Source: Ephydatia muelleri (lineage: Eukaryota; Porifera; Demospongiae; Spongillida; Spongillidae). Taken from it: DNA of 64,000 nt. Positions 22,583 to 33,700 of the stretch are shown piece by piece. The notes below the pieces were generated by a model. That model was not told the DNA's origin. It was given only the letters and a program-made list of their open reading frames with translations, and did not search any database. Within the stretch, counting starts at the first letter, position 1. Each line of letters opens with the position of its first letter. Position numbers and translations under genes: made by a program. The stretch is from positions 28,230,523 through 28,294,522 of the forward strand of contig JABACO010000001.1 of the NCBI GenBank assembly GCA_013339895.1. Direction: 5' to 3'.

Positions 22583-23959
22583 GAAGTGAGACCTTGTCTT
22601 CAGCTAGTTGTACCAATGTCTCAAAGAAAGATAGTTTTGGCAGAGCTTCATGAAGGCGTGACTGGCGGACACCTGGGTCAAGAGAAGACCTTAATGAAGT
22701 TGAAAGAGCGTTTCTACTGGCCTGGACACTGGAGCGATGTGCAAAATTGGTGCAATACTTGTGCAGCATGCATCTCCAGGAAAACACCAGCTCCTAAGCA
22801 GAGAGCCAGTCTTCAATCTATCCTGGTTGGCCAGCCAATGCAGCTTGTGGCAGTTGACATCCTTGGTCCACTCCCGGAGAGCGGAAATGGAAACTCCTAC
22901 ATTCTGGTAGTAGGTGACTACTTCACTCGCTGGATGGAAGCATACCCCATCCAAAACCAGGAGGCAGTCACAGTTGCGCAAAAGCTAGTGGATGAGATAT
23001 TCTGCCGCTTCTCGGTACCAGAACAGTTGCACTCGGACCAAGGTCGCCAGTTTGAATCAGCGGTGATTAAGGAGATCTGTAACCTGCTTCATATTGAAAA
23101 AACTAGAACCACAGCATATCACCCACAGTCAGATGGACTTGTAGAACGATTTAACCGAACTATGCTGAGTATGCTTACTACCTGTGGAAGAAGTCACCCT
23201 TTTGAATGGGAGGACCACATTAGGAAAGTTTGCTTTGCCTACAACACGAGTGTCCAGGCGACAACAGGCTATTCACCCTTCTTCCTGATGTTTGGTAGAC
23301 AGGCCAGACTTCCTATTGATCTCATGTACGGAACTGAATGTGGAAACTCTGTTACTAAAACTGTTCCAGAGTATGTGACCAAGCTGAGTGAAGCGTTTGT
23401 AGAAGCTTATGCTGCTGTTCGTGATACAATGGGGGCAGAGCTGCAGAGACAGAAAGAATTTTATAACAAAAAAGTCCATGGTGATCCACACAAACCTGGT
23501 GATTTTGTTCTGTTATTCAATCCAGCTGTTCCTAAGGGTGGATCACGGAAGTTTCATAGCCCCTGGACTGGTCCTTTTAAGATTGTGGAGAGAGTGTCTG
23601 AAGCCACATACCACATCCAGAACACAGTCGATGGGAAGACCTCCATAGTACACTTTGACCGTCTGAAGAGATGCAGGCCGGATATTCGAACAAATATTAA
23701 ACAGACGAAAAAAGATAATTCTCCTACATGTGGGTCAACAGCAGGCAAAGATCCTCCTGGCACACACATGGAACTGCTAGATGATGACCAACCTACACAT
23801 GTTCCAGAACATCCTCAACCTAATGCTGTACTGAATGAAGATCCGGAACCAGAAGAAGGTCCAGAACAAGATGATGATGATCCTCACATTATTGTCCCAC
23901 AACCTGGAACTGCTACCCGTTACCCCACACGTCAAAGACGTGCACCAGATTATTACTAG
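22583..23959 (+). CDS. pol: Ty3/gypsy integrase
   Basis: It is in the same frame as the RT part, separated only by the TAG at 22580. In order: an H2C2 zinc-binding domain (GGHLGQEKTL ... CNTCAAC); the DDE core, with D in VAVDIL (22856), D in HSDQG (23035) and E in GLVERFN (23144), spaced about 60 and 36 codons as in retroviral-type integrases; a GPF/Y module (WTGPFKIVERV); and an acidic then basic tail ending RYPTRQRRAPDYY. No chromodomain is visible. All catalytic residues are intact. The product would insert the element's DNA copy into the genome. Apart from the TAG, this half looks young. Confidence 0.9.
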   Translation, partial: EVRPCLQLVVPMSQRKIVLAELHEGVTGGHLGQEKTLMKLKERFYWPGHWSDVQNWCNTCAACISRKTPAPKQRASLQSILVGQPMQLVAVDILGPLPESGNGNSYILVVGDYFTRWMEAYPIQNQEAVTVAQKLVDEIFCRFSVPEQLHSDQGRQFESAVIKEICNLLHIEKTRTTAYHPQSDGLVERFNRTMLSMLTTCGRSHPFEWEDHIRKVCFAYNTSVQATTGYSPFFLMFGRQARLPIDLMYGTECGNSVTKTVPEYVTKLSEAFVEAYAAVRDTMGAELQRQKEFYNKKVHGDPHKPGDFVLLFNPAVPKGGSRKFHSPWTGPFKIVERVSEATYHIQNTVDGKTSIVHFDRLKRCRPDIRTNIKQTKKDNSPTCGSTAGKDPPGTHMELLDDDQPTHVPEHPQPNAVLNEDPEPEEGPEQDDDDPHIIVPQPGTATRYPTRQRRAPDYY

Positions 23960-23979
23960 AATACGGGACGTATTCTCAT

Positions 23980-23990
23980 AAAAGGGATGC
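23980..23990 (+). other. Polypurine tract of the split gypsy element
   Basis: AAAAGGGATGC lies directly before a TG-starting segment, 20 bases past the integrase stop. This is the expected site for plus-strand priming. Confidence 0.45.
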
Positions 23991-24168
23991 TGTGTAGCAT
24001 GACAGTATACGGACACATAGTAATCTAGTGCATGCTTGTAAAGGTATTAAATAGATGCACGCGCGATGGGTGCATATATGTTGAGTTACTGTGTGTTGAA
24101 GTGAGTTGTTGTTCACTGTTGTTGTGCAACTATAATCAAGTTGACTCTGTTACACCTGCCAAGTCACA
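23991..24168 (+). repeat. Putative 3' LTR of the split gypsy element
   Basis: It starts TGTGTAGCATGACAG after the purine tract. GGTATTAAATAGATG (about 24043) could be its TATA element. A TCACA at 24164-24168 could be the end, giving about 178 bp; TTACA near 24153 is another candidate. No second copy exists in the window to fix the boundary. Confidence 0.45.
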
Positions 24169-24234
24169 ATGAAATAGTCAAGACTAAGAATCAATGCCAA
24201 TTAGTGCACATCGATACATTAATGCATGTATCAT

Positions 24235-24590
24235 TATATGGTCCCAAAAGATAAACTTAGTAGTATATCACTCCTGGAAATATGTCTGCTGGGAATCGGC
24301 TAAATCAGATCGCTGTGCCATTGCTTCTAGTTCCATTCATCCTGGCAGAGCCCCCACAGGTAGACACCTTGGAGTAGCCAAGGCAGTGGAGAAAGTGCAT
24401 CAGAGATTTAACTGGGTGCATTAGAGGCAGGATGTAGAGGAGTGGTGCCAGATGTGCACAGTATGTGGTGCCCAGATATGCTATATGAAGCCTAGGCATG
24501 CCCCTATGGAGGTGGACACAGTAACCTGCAATGGGCGGCCCCACACATACAACGCATTGCCATGGATATCTTGGGTCAACCTCACCTATT
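24235..24590 (+). pseudogene. Shard of a gypsy integrase (zinc domain)
   Basis: The translation contains HLGVAKAVEKVHQRFNWV followed, after one stop (TAG at 24423), by DVEEWCQMCTVC. This is the H2C2 zinc-binding domain of an LTR-element integrase, with the linker after RNase H upstream (WESAKSDRCAIAS). It lies right behind the element ending at 24168 but differs in sequence from that element's own integrase, so it comes from another insertion. The first part has a close relative on the minus strand at 38160-38390. Confidence 0.65.
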
Positions 24591-25249
24591 CAAACATGCA
24601 AGTACATAGGGTCATCGAGGAATATGTTACAAATGGACTGAGGCCTTCCAATGTTGTTCCAATGTTGGATATGGAAGTACACACACACACATGCACACAC
24701 ATCATAAACCTCACCCGGACAATGAATAGATGTGTAGTGTGTGATGTGATGTATGTGTGCATGAGTGTTTCTTGTGGCTCAATACTTGTGTTCTGCCTTA
24801 GTAAGGGTTCTACTTGCAAAGTACAAACATAATGCGTATTAAGTTAGAGAAATACGAATTGTTATTAAAATCACATCGGTATGACTATTTCTGAATGTTA
24901 AATATATGTGTGTTAACAAAAATCGTAAAAATTGAAAGTATAAATTATTGTTTTATGTTTCAACTATTGCACAGTTACAGAACTTTTAATAAGTTAACTT
25001 TGGGTGTGTTACATCTTCAGTGAAGGCAGCACTTGTGATGATTTGTGGAATGGAAGGAAGATACCCCAGTCTACCTGATACATGATCAAGGTGAGAGTTT
25101 GATGTATTAGGTAAGTGGGTTTTTTTGTGGATGAGATTCTAAGCAAGCAACGTTTGGCCTATCTGTTACCAGGAGTTACAAAAAGTGATTTCAGCCACTG
25201 CAACTGTCTCTGATCTGACGAACATCTCTGCGTATGTCAACCAAAGTGT
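24591..25249. other. No gene recognised
   Basis: AT-rich spacer with a short CA run near 24680. Nothing coding is supported. Confidence 0.4.
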
Positions 25250-25470
25250 AAGGAAACACACAAGATAGTCTAAAGTAGTCTATGACCACCACTATTCATG
25301 ACCAGTGGTCATACAGTACACCAGTGGTGATTCTCTTTCTATCCACACTGGAGGAGCTAGTAGGAGATGATACAATAGCAGTGCAATATTGTGCCAAACT
25401 GTGTGATCAAAAAGAGAGAAGAAATTGGTGATCATGCTGGCTGCTGGTGAAAGCTACATGTATGTGTTCA

Positions 25471-25515
<45 letters not shown>

Positions 25516-25533
25516 TGTGTGTGTTTGTGTGCA

Positions 25534-25573
<40 letters not shown>

Positions 25574-25905
25574 GTTGTAAGTACCTCCTAATATTTCTAT
25601 GTGTTTCATGTCTTCACCATTAAATGCAAAAACATTGAAGTATTATTGAAGAAATGAGATATGCTGGAAATGGGTGTTGCTGGGATGTATGGGAATGGAA
25701 TGAATGATGCTGAATGATTATTAGTATTATTAATGAGCACAATTGTCGAGGTTGTCTGCTCAGATGATATTAGTTATTGATTTGTTTACAGTATGGTCCG
25801 TGTGTTTTCACTGTATTTATTTATACTAATGATTGTTATCTGAACAATAAATGCAATTGTATATCTATTAAGTAAAAATTATAAATCATGTATATGCTTA
25901 TATTG
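25250..25905 (+). repeat. Dispersed repeat copy 1 (about 650 bp, contains (GT)n)
   Basis: It matches 42355-42945 in inverse orientation along its length. Shared landmarks are GACCACCACTATTCATGACC, ACCAGTGGTGATTCTCTTTC, GATCAAAAAGAGAG, ATGCTGGCTGCTG, a (GT)n run (25473-25570), ATTATTGAAGAAA, GTGTTGCTGGGATGTATGG, CACAATTGTCGAGGTTGTCT, TATCTGAACAATAAATG and AAAATTATAAATCATGTATA. No transposase or terminal inverted repeat is visible. It could be a non-autonomous element or a duplicated gene piece. Confidence 0.8.
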
Positions 25906-27100
25906 AATTTAAATAATCATAAGTATTACAAATTAATACACTGAAATAATTATTACATGCATAAATACATGAATGAAGACAAATCCAAGAAATACACAAA
26001 ACATAATTATATAAATTTGTGTAATAATATCGAGCACATGGTTGTAAACAATATTACTTTTTACAGCATTTAGAAATCTGTGAACATGACTGACTGACAT
26101 GGCTACTGACTCCTGCTGCATGGAGGTAACAACTTTTGTATCGTTGTAACCGTTCAATTGCAAACAAACTTATCTTCTGATGCGCAACTATGATCATAAT
26201 ACCATTAGTTACAACTGTGAATTAACATCATCATACAAATTCATCTGTTTTTTTTTTCCCTCAGAGAAGCAAATCTGTCAACGACGTTTAAGCCCTCTTC
26301 CCAGTCACATGCACGCGTGCCATACCAATCATGTAAGCATTATCGTATAATTAGGTACTGGATAACTACCGTCTTCCCGTAACGTAATTTTTGACTGCCG
26401 GAGAGGATAAGGCGATCGTTTGTTTGCGTTGGTTTCGAGTTTTGTTGTGCTTACTATATTCTATAAAGGTAGCCCATGGCTTCTTTTACCATTTGCTATT
26501 CGTGAAATGGTTCGCAGTAGTAAGTTGTGGGCGTGTCAAAAAAGGGTATGGTTTGATGGTTATAGAATTTTGTAGCGCATTGAATGGGTTGCATGAAATA
26601 CATATTAAGGCATTAAGGACACTAGATGCATTACTCATTTAAATATGAGGGCAATCAGACAATGCGCAGGGTGTTGTCTTGAAGCCTCCACGAACGGCTT
26701 CATATGGTTTAAAGTACGCGATTATCATGAAAGCTTATAGCTTTTATGGCAGTGGGACGTCATACCTTTTTGCCGTAAGATATGTTTCTGACCTTTATTT
26801 ACGTAGGTAGAGAGTGTTAATGAGGTGTTCTATATAAAACGCACCTTTTCGTTGTCGTGGGTTCTTTGATTTTCAGACTCTGCTGCTTTTGTAGTAACAG
26901 CGCCTTGCATATCACGAGATTCTGATTTAGCGCAGTGCTCTTATCAATCAAACCAATGTAATCAAAATTTGTCATGGCAACATGCAATGTTAGTTTATTA
27001 TTCATGTTTTAATACTATGTTTATTAAACTCTATATCTTTATTCTGTGTGTAGTTGCATGGATAATGAAGATTGTTGGTGATTTGAAGAATTTTGTGGAC
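25906..27100. other. No gene recognised
   Basis: AT-rich sequence with short frames on both strands, none with a domain or believable exon borders. Confidence 0.4.
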
Positions 27101-28390
27101 CATTAAAAAAATGACATTAATAAACTGCAACTACCCATGATACGAAGGGGGCTAGTGTTTTACATCCACACCAAAATAGCATCTCAACGTTTAGAAAATA
27201 CAAGAAGTATCATTGCATCAATTCTTGAGCACTCTGCTGGAAGCAGTGTCACCACTACACCTGATGTGTTGCGGACGTCATATTATTAATATAATGTCAA
27301 AAAAAATCTTACAAGATGTTGGGCTGAAGTGGCAGTGTTTCTCAATGAGCAGTTTAATTGACACAGCTGAGGATGTAGCTGTTCCTTTACCAGTTTTGAA
27401 TACAGAGATAAATGTAACGTGCAATCCACCTTTACCGATTCCACTTAATGTAAGAACTGATTGTAGGAATTGTGCTAAAAGGAAGGATGAGTTGCAGAGA
27501 ATGGCTAAAGTAAATCGCATGCTTAAGCAACAACTGAAAATGAATAACCACAGGAGTAGGCATATAAACAATTTAAAGCAAGCTTTACAACGGAAGGCTA
27601 AATTGAATTCAATCTTCGTTCTAAAATAAGAGACATTAAACTTAAAATTAATAAACAGCTATAGTAGGAAATTCACAAGTGGCACATACCAGCAGTTTAT
27701 TGAAATTGAGACAGGTGATGTGATGTGTAGTTTGATAAACTGTGAATGTAATAGATCAGAAAAGAATGATCTAAATGTTATTTTATCAAAACTTTTGGCA
27801 GGCATGATATTGTTAATAGAAAAACAGCTCAATGAATATATTCAAGGATCCTGTTCAAATTTTTCACCAGCAAAAATTATGCAGACATCTTCAGCTCCTG
27901 TCCACAACATGTTTGCAGAGCAGACCTTAGGTTTGGCTGATCACTATTACAAAGGGTTAATACTGTAGGCCATATAGATGGAAAAGTGAAATGTAGAAAG
28001 AATGATACATTGACATGGTGAGTAGATAAACCTTCAGATGAACAGGAAAAAATAATACTGTTTAGCATAGCAGAAGCAAAAACAATGCATGCACAGCTTA
28101 AAAAAAGTGAAGAGAATATCGCCGAAATCCAAGGTCAACTTGTTAAAGAAAAATATATAAGTTACAGAAGGAGGCTGTGAAAAAAGTACTTACTAACAAT
28201 GCTGAGTTGTCTGAAGTTCTCCCAGAACTTAGCATTGAACAAACAGAATCTGTTTGAAATGTTATATCTAATATGTCAATACTTAATGGCCTTTACATTG
28301 AACATTAATGGTTTACCACCTAACACGACTGAACAGAGCGTGATAGGATGGCTCGGGAATTTACTCTCACAAAGGCCAAACTGATCCAAG
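27101..28390 (+). pseudogene. Decayed coding segment of unknown family
   Basis: Several frames follow one another on the plus strand. 27213-27629 carries LIDTAEDVAVPLPVLNTEIN, a C-x-x-C (DCRNCAKRKDEL) and a basic coiled-coil-like tail. 27720-27968 carries APVHNMFAEQTLGLADHYY. After a frame change, KVKCRKNDTLTW and SDEQEKIILFSIAEAKTMHA run to about 28120. The order and the frame breaks look like one degenerate protein of perhaps 350 residues or more, with charged helical parts. I do not recognise the family; a transposon-encoded protein is the likeliest source. Confidence 0.4.
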
Positions 28391-30014
28391 TATCTACCTT
28401 AGCTTGCATTAAATGGTTTAAACAACAGATCATGTAACTAACAAACGACAACCAGAGTTATGACCTGCGTATAGTTAGATCACTACTATCGAAGATAGCA
28501 TAAGTTTAGCAGGATTTTATGTAAAAGCCTTACCTAACTTCTCTGATATACAAACAATAAAAGCAATCTAACTCGATAAAATTAATAATAATGAATTTTA
28601 AATGCTAATTATCCGATTTAATAACATGATAATTTTCAGTTGAGTCTAACGTGTAATCTGAATTTTTTTTAAATCACAGAATTACATGTATACACTGATG
28701 TCCACAATTTCTGGACACTGATGTGGGCGGCATGCAACCTACATGTACTAGGGCTAAAACACATCAGATCACATATGGAGAAATGAACTGTCACCAAAGT
28801 TGTAAAAATTTTTTTTTTGTTTCTGAGATTGCATTGTATGATTTCTGTTGTGCATACTAAAAAAGACAAAATATATATTTTTTGAATTATCTTTGATCGG
28901 TTTTTCTAAAATATTCAAGAATAAGGGTTATTAATAATGTACATAAAAAACCTACATGTATACTTGATAATTGTGGTCATTATGCAGGCTGTCTAGTGTT
29001 TGATTGGCAGTGTGAAAAAATCATTGTGAGCTTGAGCAAAAAAGTACACGTCGTTAGTCAATCTCCTCCTCTTGACCTTTAAAACAGTTGTCGTCACTCG
29101 CCTCAATCATCTGCGTAACGTGTTGAGTTACGTGTGTATGCGTAACGTGCATTCACCCGACTTACAGAAGTATACATTCAAACCCCAAAAAGCTGTATTA
29201 TCAATACTTCTACATTAGGCGTGTTGTAACTGACACATTCAAATTTTAACTGAAACATTCTAATCTGAACGATTGTTATCCACCTGTAACATATAGGCAT
29301 ATCATCCTCCTACGGAGATTAAATATCTAAATAAAGATATTTCATAATGGGACCAAGTTAAACGCCATGCTCAAAGTCTCTTACTCTATCATCAATGCTC
29401 TTCTCTTCTCTTGTTCAGCCTGTCTGTAGCACTGATTTAGAGTGGAGTTTCTATAGGATGCAGCAAACGGGTTGAAGACCCGGACGTCAAAGAAGGTATT
29501 TTGCCGATTATTACCCCGGCCAGAAATTGTCAGCCACTGTTTCAAGACGTGCTAGTGTGCCATTTTAGTTGTCTTGTTCACCAGAGACGGGTTAATACAG
29601 CACATCGGACTCCCGACGATCGGATCGTTTAGCAGCTTGTTGTTTGAATCGAACGAGAAGACGCAGTATCGTTGTTGTTTTGATGTCGCAAAACGGTGCG
29701 GTTGTATAGGGAACCTATAGCCATGGACAAGAAGTGACCACGCTGGCAGGAGTAGTCCTTGTCCTAGGTTCACTACAGCACCAGAGGGAGTACATCACCA
29801 CTACACTAAAAATAGGTCGAACATACATGTAGCAGTGATGTAATCCATCTGCTGCTGTGGTGAACTGGGTCTGGGACCAAATCTTGCCATCCTCTGCTCC
29901 ACACACCTACCTAAGGACAGACATATCCCACATCACACATTTCCTCACAGATACTGTACACAATCCGTAATATATTCACATGTGCACTAAAACCACTCAT
30001 GTACACCTCCCATC
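28391..30014. other. No gene recognised
   Basis: AT-rich to 29050, then more balanced composition. Minus-strand frames at 29552-29906 lack recognisable domains. Confidence 0.4.
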
Positions 30015-30015
30015 T

Positions 30016-30017
<2 letters not shown>

Positions 30018-30089
<72 letters not shown>
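30018..30089. repeat. (CA)n microsatellite
   Basis: 36 uninterrupted CA units. Confidence 0.97.
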
Positions 30090-30091
<2 letters not shown>

Positions 30092-31365
30092 CTTCTCTCT
30101 TACTCATTGAGCAGTTCTCCATTGTCCCTGCCCAGCAGTCTGATCTTCTCATCCAGGGATGAAGCCTAAACACAATGACCATCTCAAGAGAATAACAAAC
30201 TGGTCACTGGATCTGAGAGGATGGGAAAGAAAGGCTAAAAATCCCCAATCAATGAAGAAGCAAGGGAAAACGAAATCCCCCATCAATAGGGAAAGAGGAG
30301 TTTCCCCTTTCAGTAATTTTATGTCCATCTATGTACCATTCTACACAAAGCCATGAGCCATGCACATGACCACTGATGATAGGCCATGCCACACTTATGC
30401 TAATCCAACACTTATGGCTACACAGTATGGCATGCATGCATGGACACACATGGCATCAGGAAGGTGTTTGTCACATGTACCACATATCAAGCTCCGCATG
30501 ACTGCATTCTGTTTGAGGCTGGCCCTATTGTTTTAATGTTAGCAAAGAGGCCCAAAACAACAATGGACAGAAACCAAAGCATTATGTGCCCCCAGTTCTA
30601 CGTGGGATAGTATTGTGATGGGGTAGGGAGGGTAAGTGGAAGGGGACAACGCCTTCGTATCATCAACGGCACATCAAGGTCACTCCACACTGCATTGCAG
30701 TGTGCATTGCTGTACAGGCCAAGTTTGGAGACTGCCTGCACATGAAATCCATCACAATTGAGCACTTCCCAGAAGAGATTGAATTAGGAAAACAATGACC
30801 CGTGAAATCTAAAGTCTAATACAACAGCTAGGCAATCTCCTTTAACTCCCACACAGATACAGTTGTAGTTTCGTTGTGATGGTCTGGTAAATATACCTGT
30901 ATGAGTAATCTGCAAGCGATACAGCTCTTCATGGATCTCCCTTGATCATCAAATACAGATATATAGCGCTACGAACCAGCGATAGCCTTTTTTAGGATGC
31001 CAAATCTAACTTGACTACCGGCACACTGTACCACACATGTGTAGCTCTTGTGCAGTGAACATGTACGTACCGGTACGCATGCGGTGCAAAATAGCTAGCT
31101 GTGGTTTTTACGCACATATACCACAGTTGTCACATACCTGAGTGAGTCTGGTTCAGGGCAAGCATTTCCCCAGTGCCACGTACTCGCGCTCTTGCATGTT
31201 CACCCATCCATTACGTAAATCATTACGTAAATCATTGCGAGAATCATATCCAGAAATTCCAATACAGCATTTTAACTTTTTAAGTCGAAATTATATCAGT
31301 GGATAGAGAAAAACCGGAAATCATAATGGAATATATTTTATGGTGAAAAGAAAAGTGCTACATAA
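30090..31365. other. No gene recognised
   Basis: Mixed-composition spacer with short frames only. Confidence 0.4.
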
Positions 31366-31369
31366 AGCA

Positions 31370-31590
31370 GAGATCATATATTAGATATGATCTCTGTATA
31401 AAGTAATTAGTACTTGTGGTCGCGGTCATTCCATAATGCAGTATGTCCGTGCTTAAGCGCGCGCGCTTTACGTCATGAACTAGTTAACTAATGTACAACA
31501 CTAACCATTCGCGGAAATGCGGAGTTTGGCACCTGAGCTTTATTATAGCAGAGATCATATATTAGGGCTCTAATATATGATCTCTGATTA
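31370..31590. repeat. Two related short palindromes
   Basis: GCAGAGATCATATATTAG with its inverse occurs at about 31371-31398 and again at about 31549-31586 (loop GGGCT). Together they look like the broken ends of a small inverted-repeat element. Confidence 0.6.
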
Positions 31591-32147
31591 TAGCTGCACC
31601 TCAGCCTGTCTTTGATGAGTTTGATCAGCCAACACACGTTCAATCGTGGCCCGCTTCTACTAGTACCCGTCCGGTACCCTGAATGTGTCAACGAACTGTA
31701 CTCGTAAAAACATTGTACTGTAAGTAATCAGGCGTAGCATACCCTCCGCAAATAAACGTGGCTGTGCTAAGCCAGACTAGCGTGTAAGTGTGTCGCTGCA
31801 CCATGGCCACGCATCAAACTTTGATATTTTTATTCAGTAACTGCAAGATTCCGGCTGGCTGGCATCTGCAGATCTATTACGTGCTTCCGGTCACATGACT
31901 CAGTCTTGGACAAACTTTTGGCTTCCTCAGCAGTTTGAGCTTCCACTGTACTTGCCATGGCCAGATGCACGGAGGACCTTACACAATATGCACGTGATCG
32001 GTCTTTAGATATACTTATTACTGCATGCACCACTCTGACATCATGTACTATAGGCCCGATAATATATAGGTAGAGAGCACTGCTTGCAATCCTGTGTTGC
32101 GTGGGAATCAGCTCGCTGGACTTCTTTACTCTTTCAGCGATAGGTTG
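31591..32147. other. No gene recognised
   Basis: Contains a minus-strand frame (32195-31830) without a recognisable domain. It partly overlaps the foldback that follows. Confidence 0.35.
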
Positions 32148-32270
32148 AAGACCCTTCCCTTTAAGAAGAACTCCGGACGTGACATCACTAATCAACGTAC
32201 TTCACGAATTGGGTTAAGTATACGTTAATGAGTGATGTCACGTCCGGAGTTCTTTAAAGGGAAGGGTCTA
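32148..32270. repeat. Foldback hairpin, about 42-bp arms
   Basis: AGACCCTTCCCTTTAAGAAG...CGTGACATCACT pairs with AGTGATGTCACG...TTTAAAGGGAAGGGTCT. One base differs in length (AAGAAGAA against TTCTTT). The middle is about 40 bases. Confidence 0.8.
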
Positions 32271-32284
32271 TTGTCTTTGATATG

Positions 32285-33075
32285 AGCTCAGGTTGCGTTG
32301 TGTAAACTTACCACGGGGCAGACCTACAGTGTAGCTATGGCTAGATAAGAACTCCATCTGCAGTTTAGGTATACAGCAAATACCAACGTAGACGGTTGCT
32401 CCTTCATGGAAGGAATGGAGCAATTTTCGCCATTCTTGCATGGCATACATGTTATTGAACATCAGTTTTTTGGAACGCTCAATTGGCAGAATTAACGGCA
32501 CAGAGCACCTGGCTGGATTTGCACAAATTATACACAACCAACCATTTTACATTTTTCAGGCCGGCTCTGAAGCGAAAAGTTTAGCGTACATTGTTATCTA
32601 ACAGAAAAATTGTAAGGTCTGCACCCGTGGTAAAGTTTACGTAACACTAAAACCAACAGCTTCAAGGTCGGTTCTCAAACAGCCTCTCCCGCTGCTAGGC
32701 TTAGTTATTTCTCCAAGGTGTCTTCTCAATGGCCTCTCTCCTCTCCTAACCACAGTACCTACAACAGTCAAACACAAATGCACATCACTTGTGAACACCC
32801 ACAGCACACTCTTAAAACTATAAAGCCTCAGACAGTACTCTCTGTCAGGCCTTCAAACGATGATCCCCTTCCCTCGTGCACTCCCCGGGTCGGATAGTCT
32901 CGTCCTTTTTCTATAATGATCCACTTCGTCTTCTGAGGCAACCCCAAGAGAATGTTCTCTGAATCGCAGAGGCAAGTGTAGCATTGTGTAAACTTACTAA
33001 GGGTGCAGACCTTACAGTTGTGGCTAGATAAGAAGTCCACCTGAACACAACAGCAAATAAAAAGGTGAGACAGTA
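32285..33075 (+). repeat. Diverged direct repeat pair
   Basis: The stretch GTTGTGTAAACTTACCACGG...GCAGACC...TGGCTAGATAAGAA...TCCA...ACAGCAAATA at 32293-32390 recurs with changes at 32970-33060 (TTGTGTAAACTTACTAAGGG). Both have the same orientation, about 680 bases apart. Confidence 0.65.
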
Positions 33076-33109
33076 GCTTCAATCTGGCCACATGCAGTGT
33101 ATCTGTTGC

Positions 33110-33113
33110 GCGC

Positions 33114-33183
<70 letters not shown>

Positions 33184-33192
33184 GTGTGTGTG
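33110..33192. repeat. (GT)n microsatellite
   Basis: A GT run with two TATG interruptions near its right end. Confidence 0.95.
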
Positions 33193-33700
33193 TATGGAGA
33201 GGATGCAGCCTCAATTCCAAGCTTGGGTAATTAGTCCATGGTGCTCTGTAGATACATACATGTATGCATTTACAAATGTACAAGTGTGCATATAAAGATA
33301 GTTTGGGTATGCTGTATACACCCAGCCCAACTCCAAACACTTAGGTCATTGATTTTATGCTTTCTGGTTTCAGCCTCCTCTGCTGCAGCCCCTTCAGACA
33401 AGCTTGCTGCAGTTAGGGTTGGAGGAATTAAGGGAGAGGTCACCATGATGTCAAAGGCAGCATGTTTCCCTCTCTCCCAATTGAGGACAAGTACATCCAC
33501 TGGCCAGGTATGGCTTCTGTCAGGTGTAAGACCGCTACTCGACTTGGCATGATGACAGAACTTAACAAACCCGTTACACAGATGATTGGAGCGAGTGACG
33601 ACACCTGTTTTACAGTACAATGGGGAGGAGATTAACTAGCCACCTGTACTTTGTACTCACGCTCACAATGATTTTTTTCACGCAGTACACAAACAAAAGA

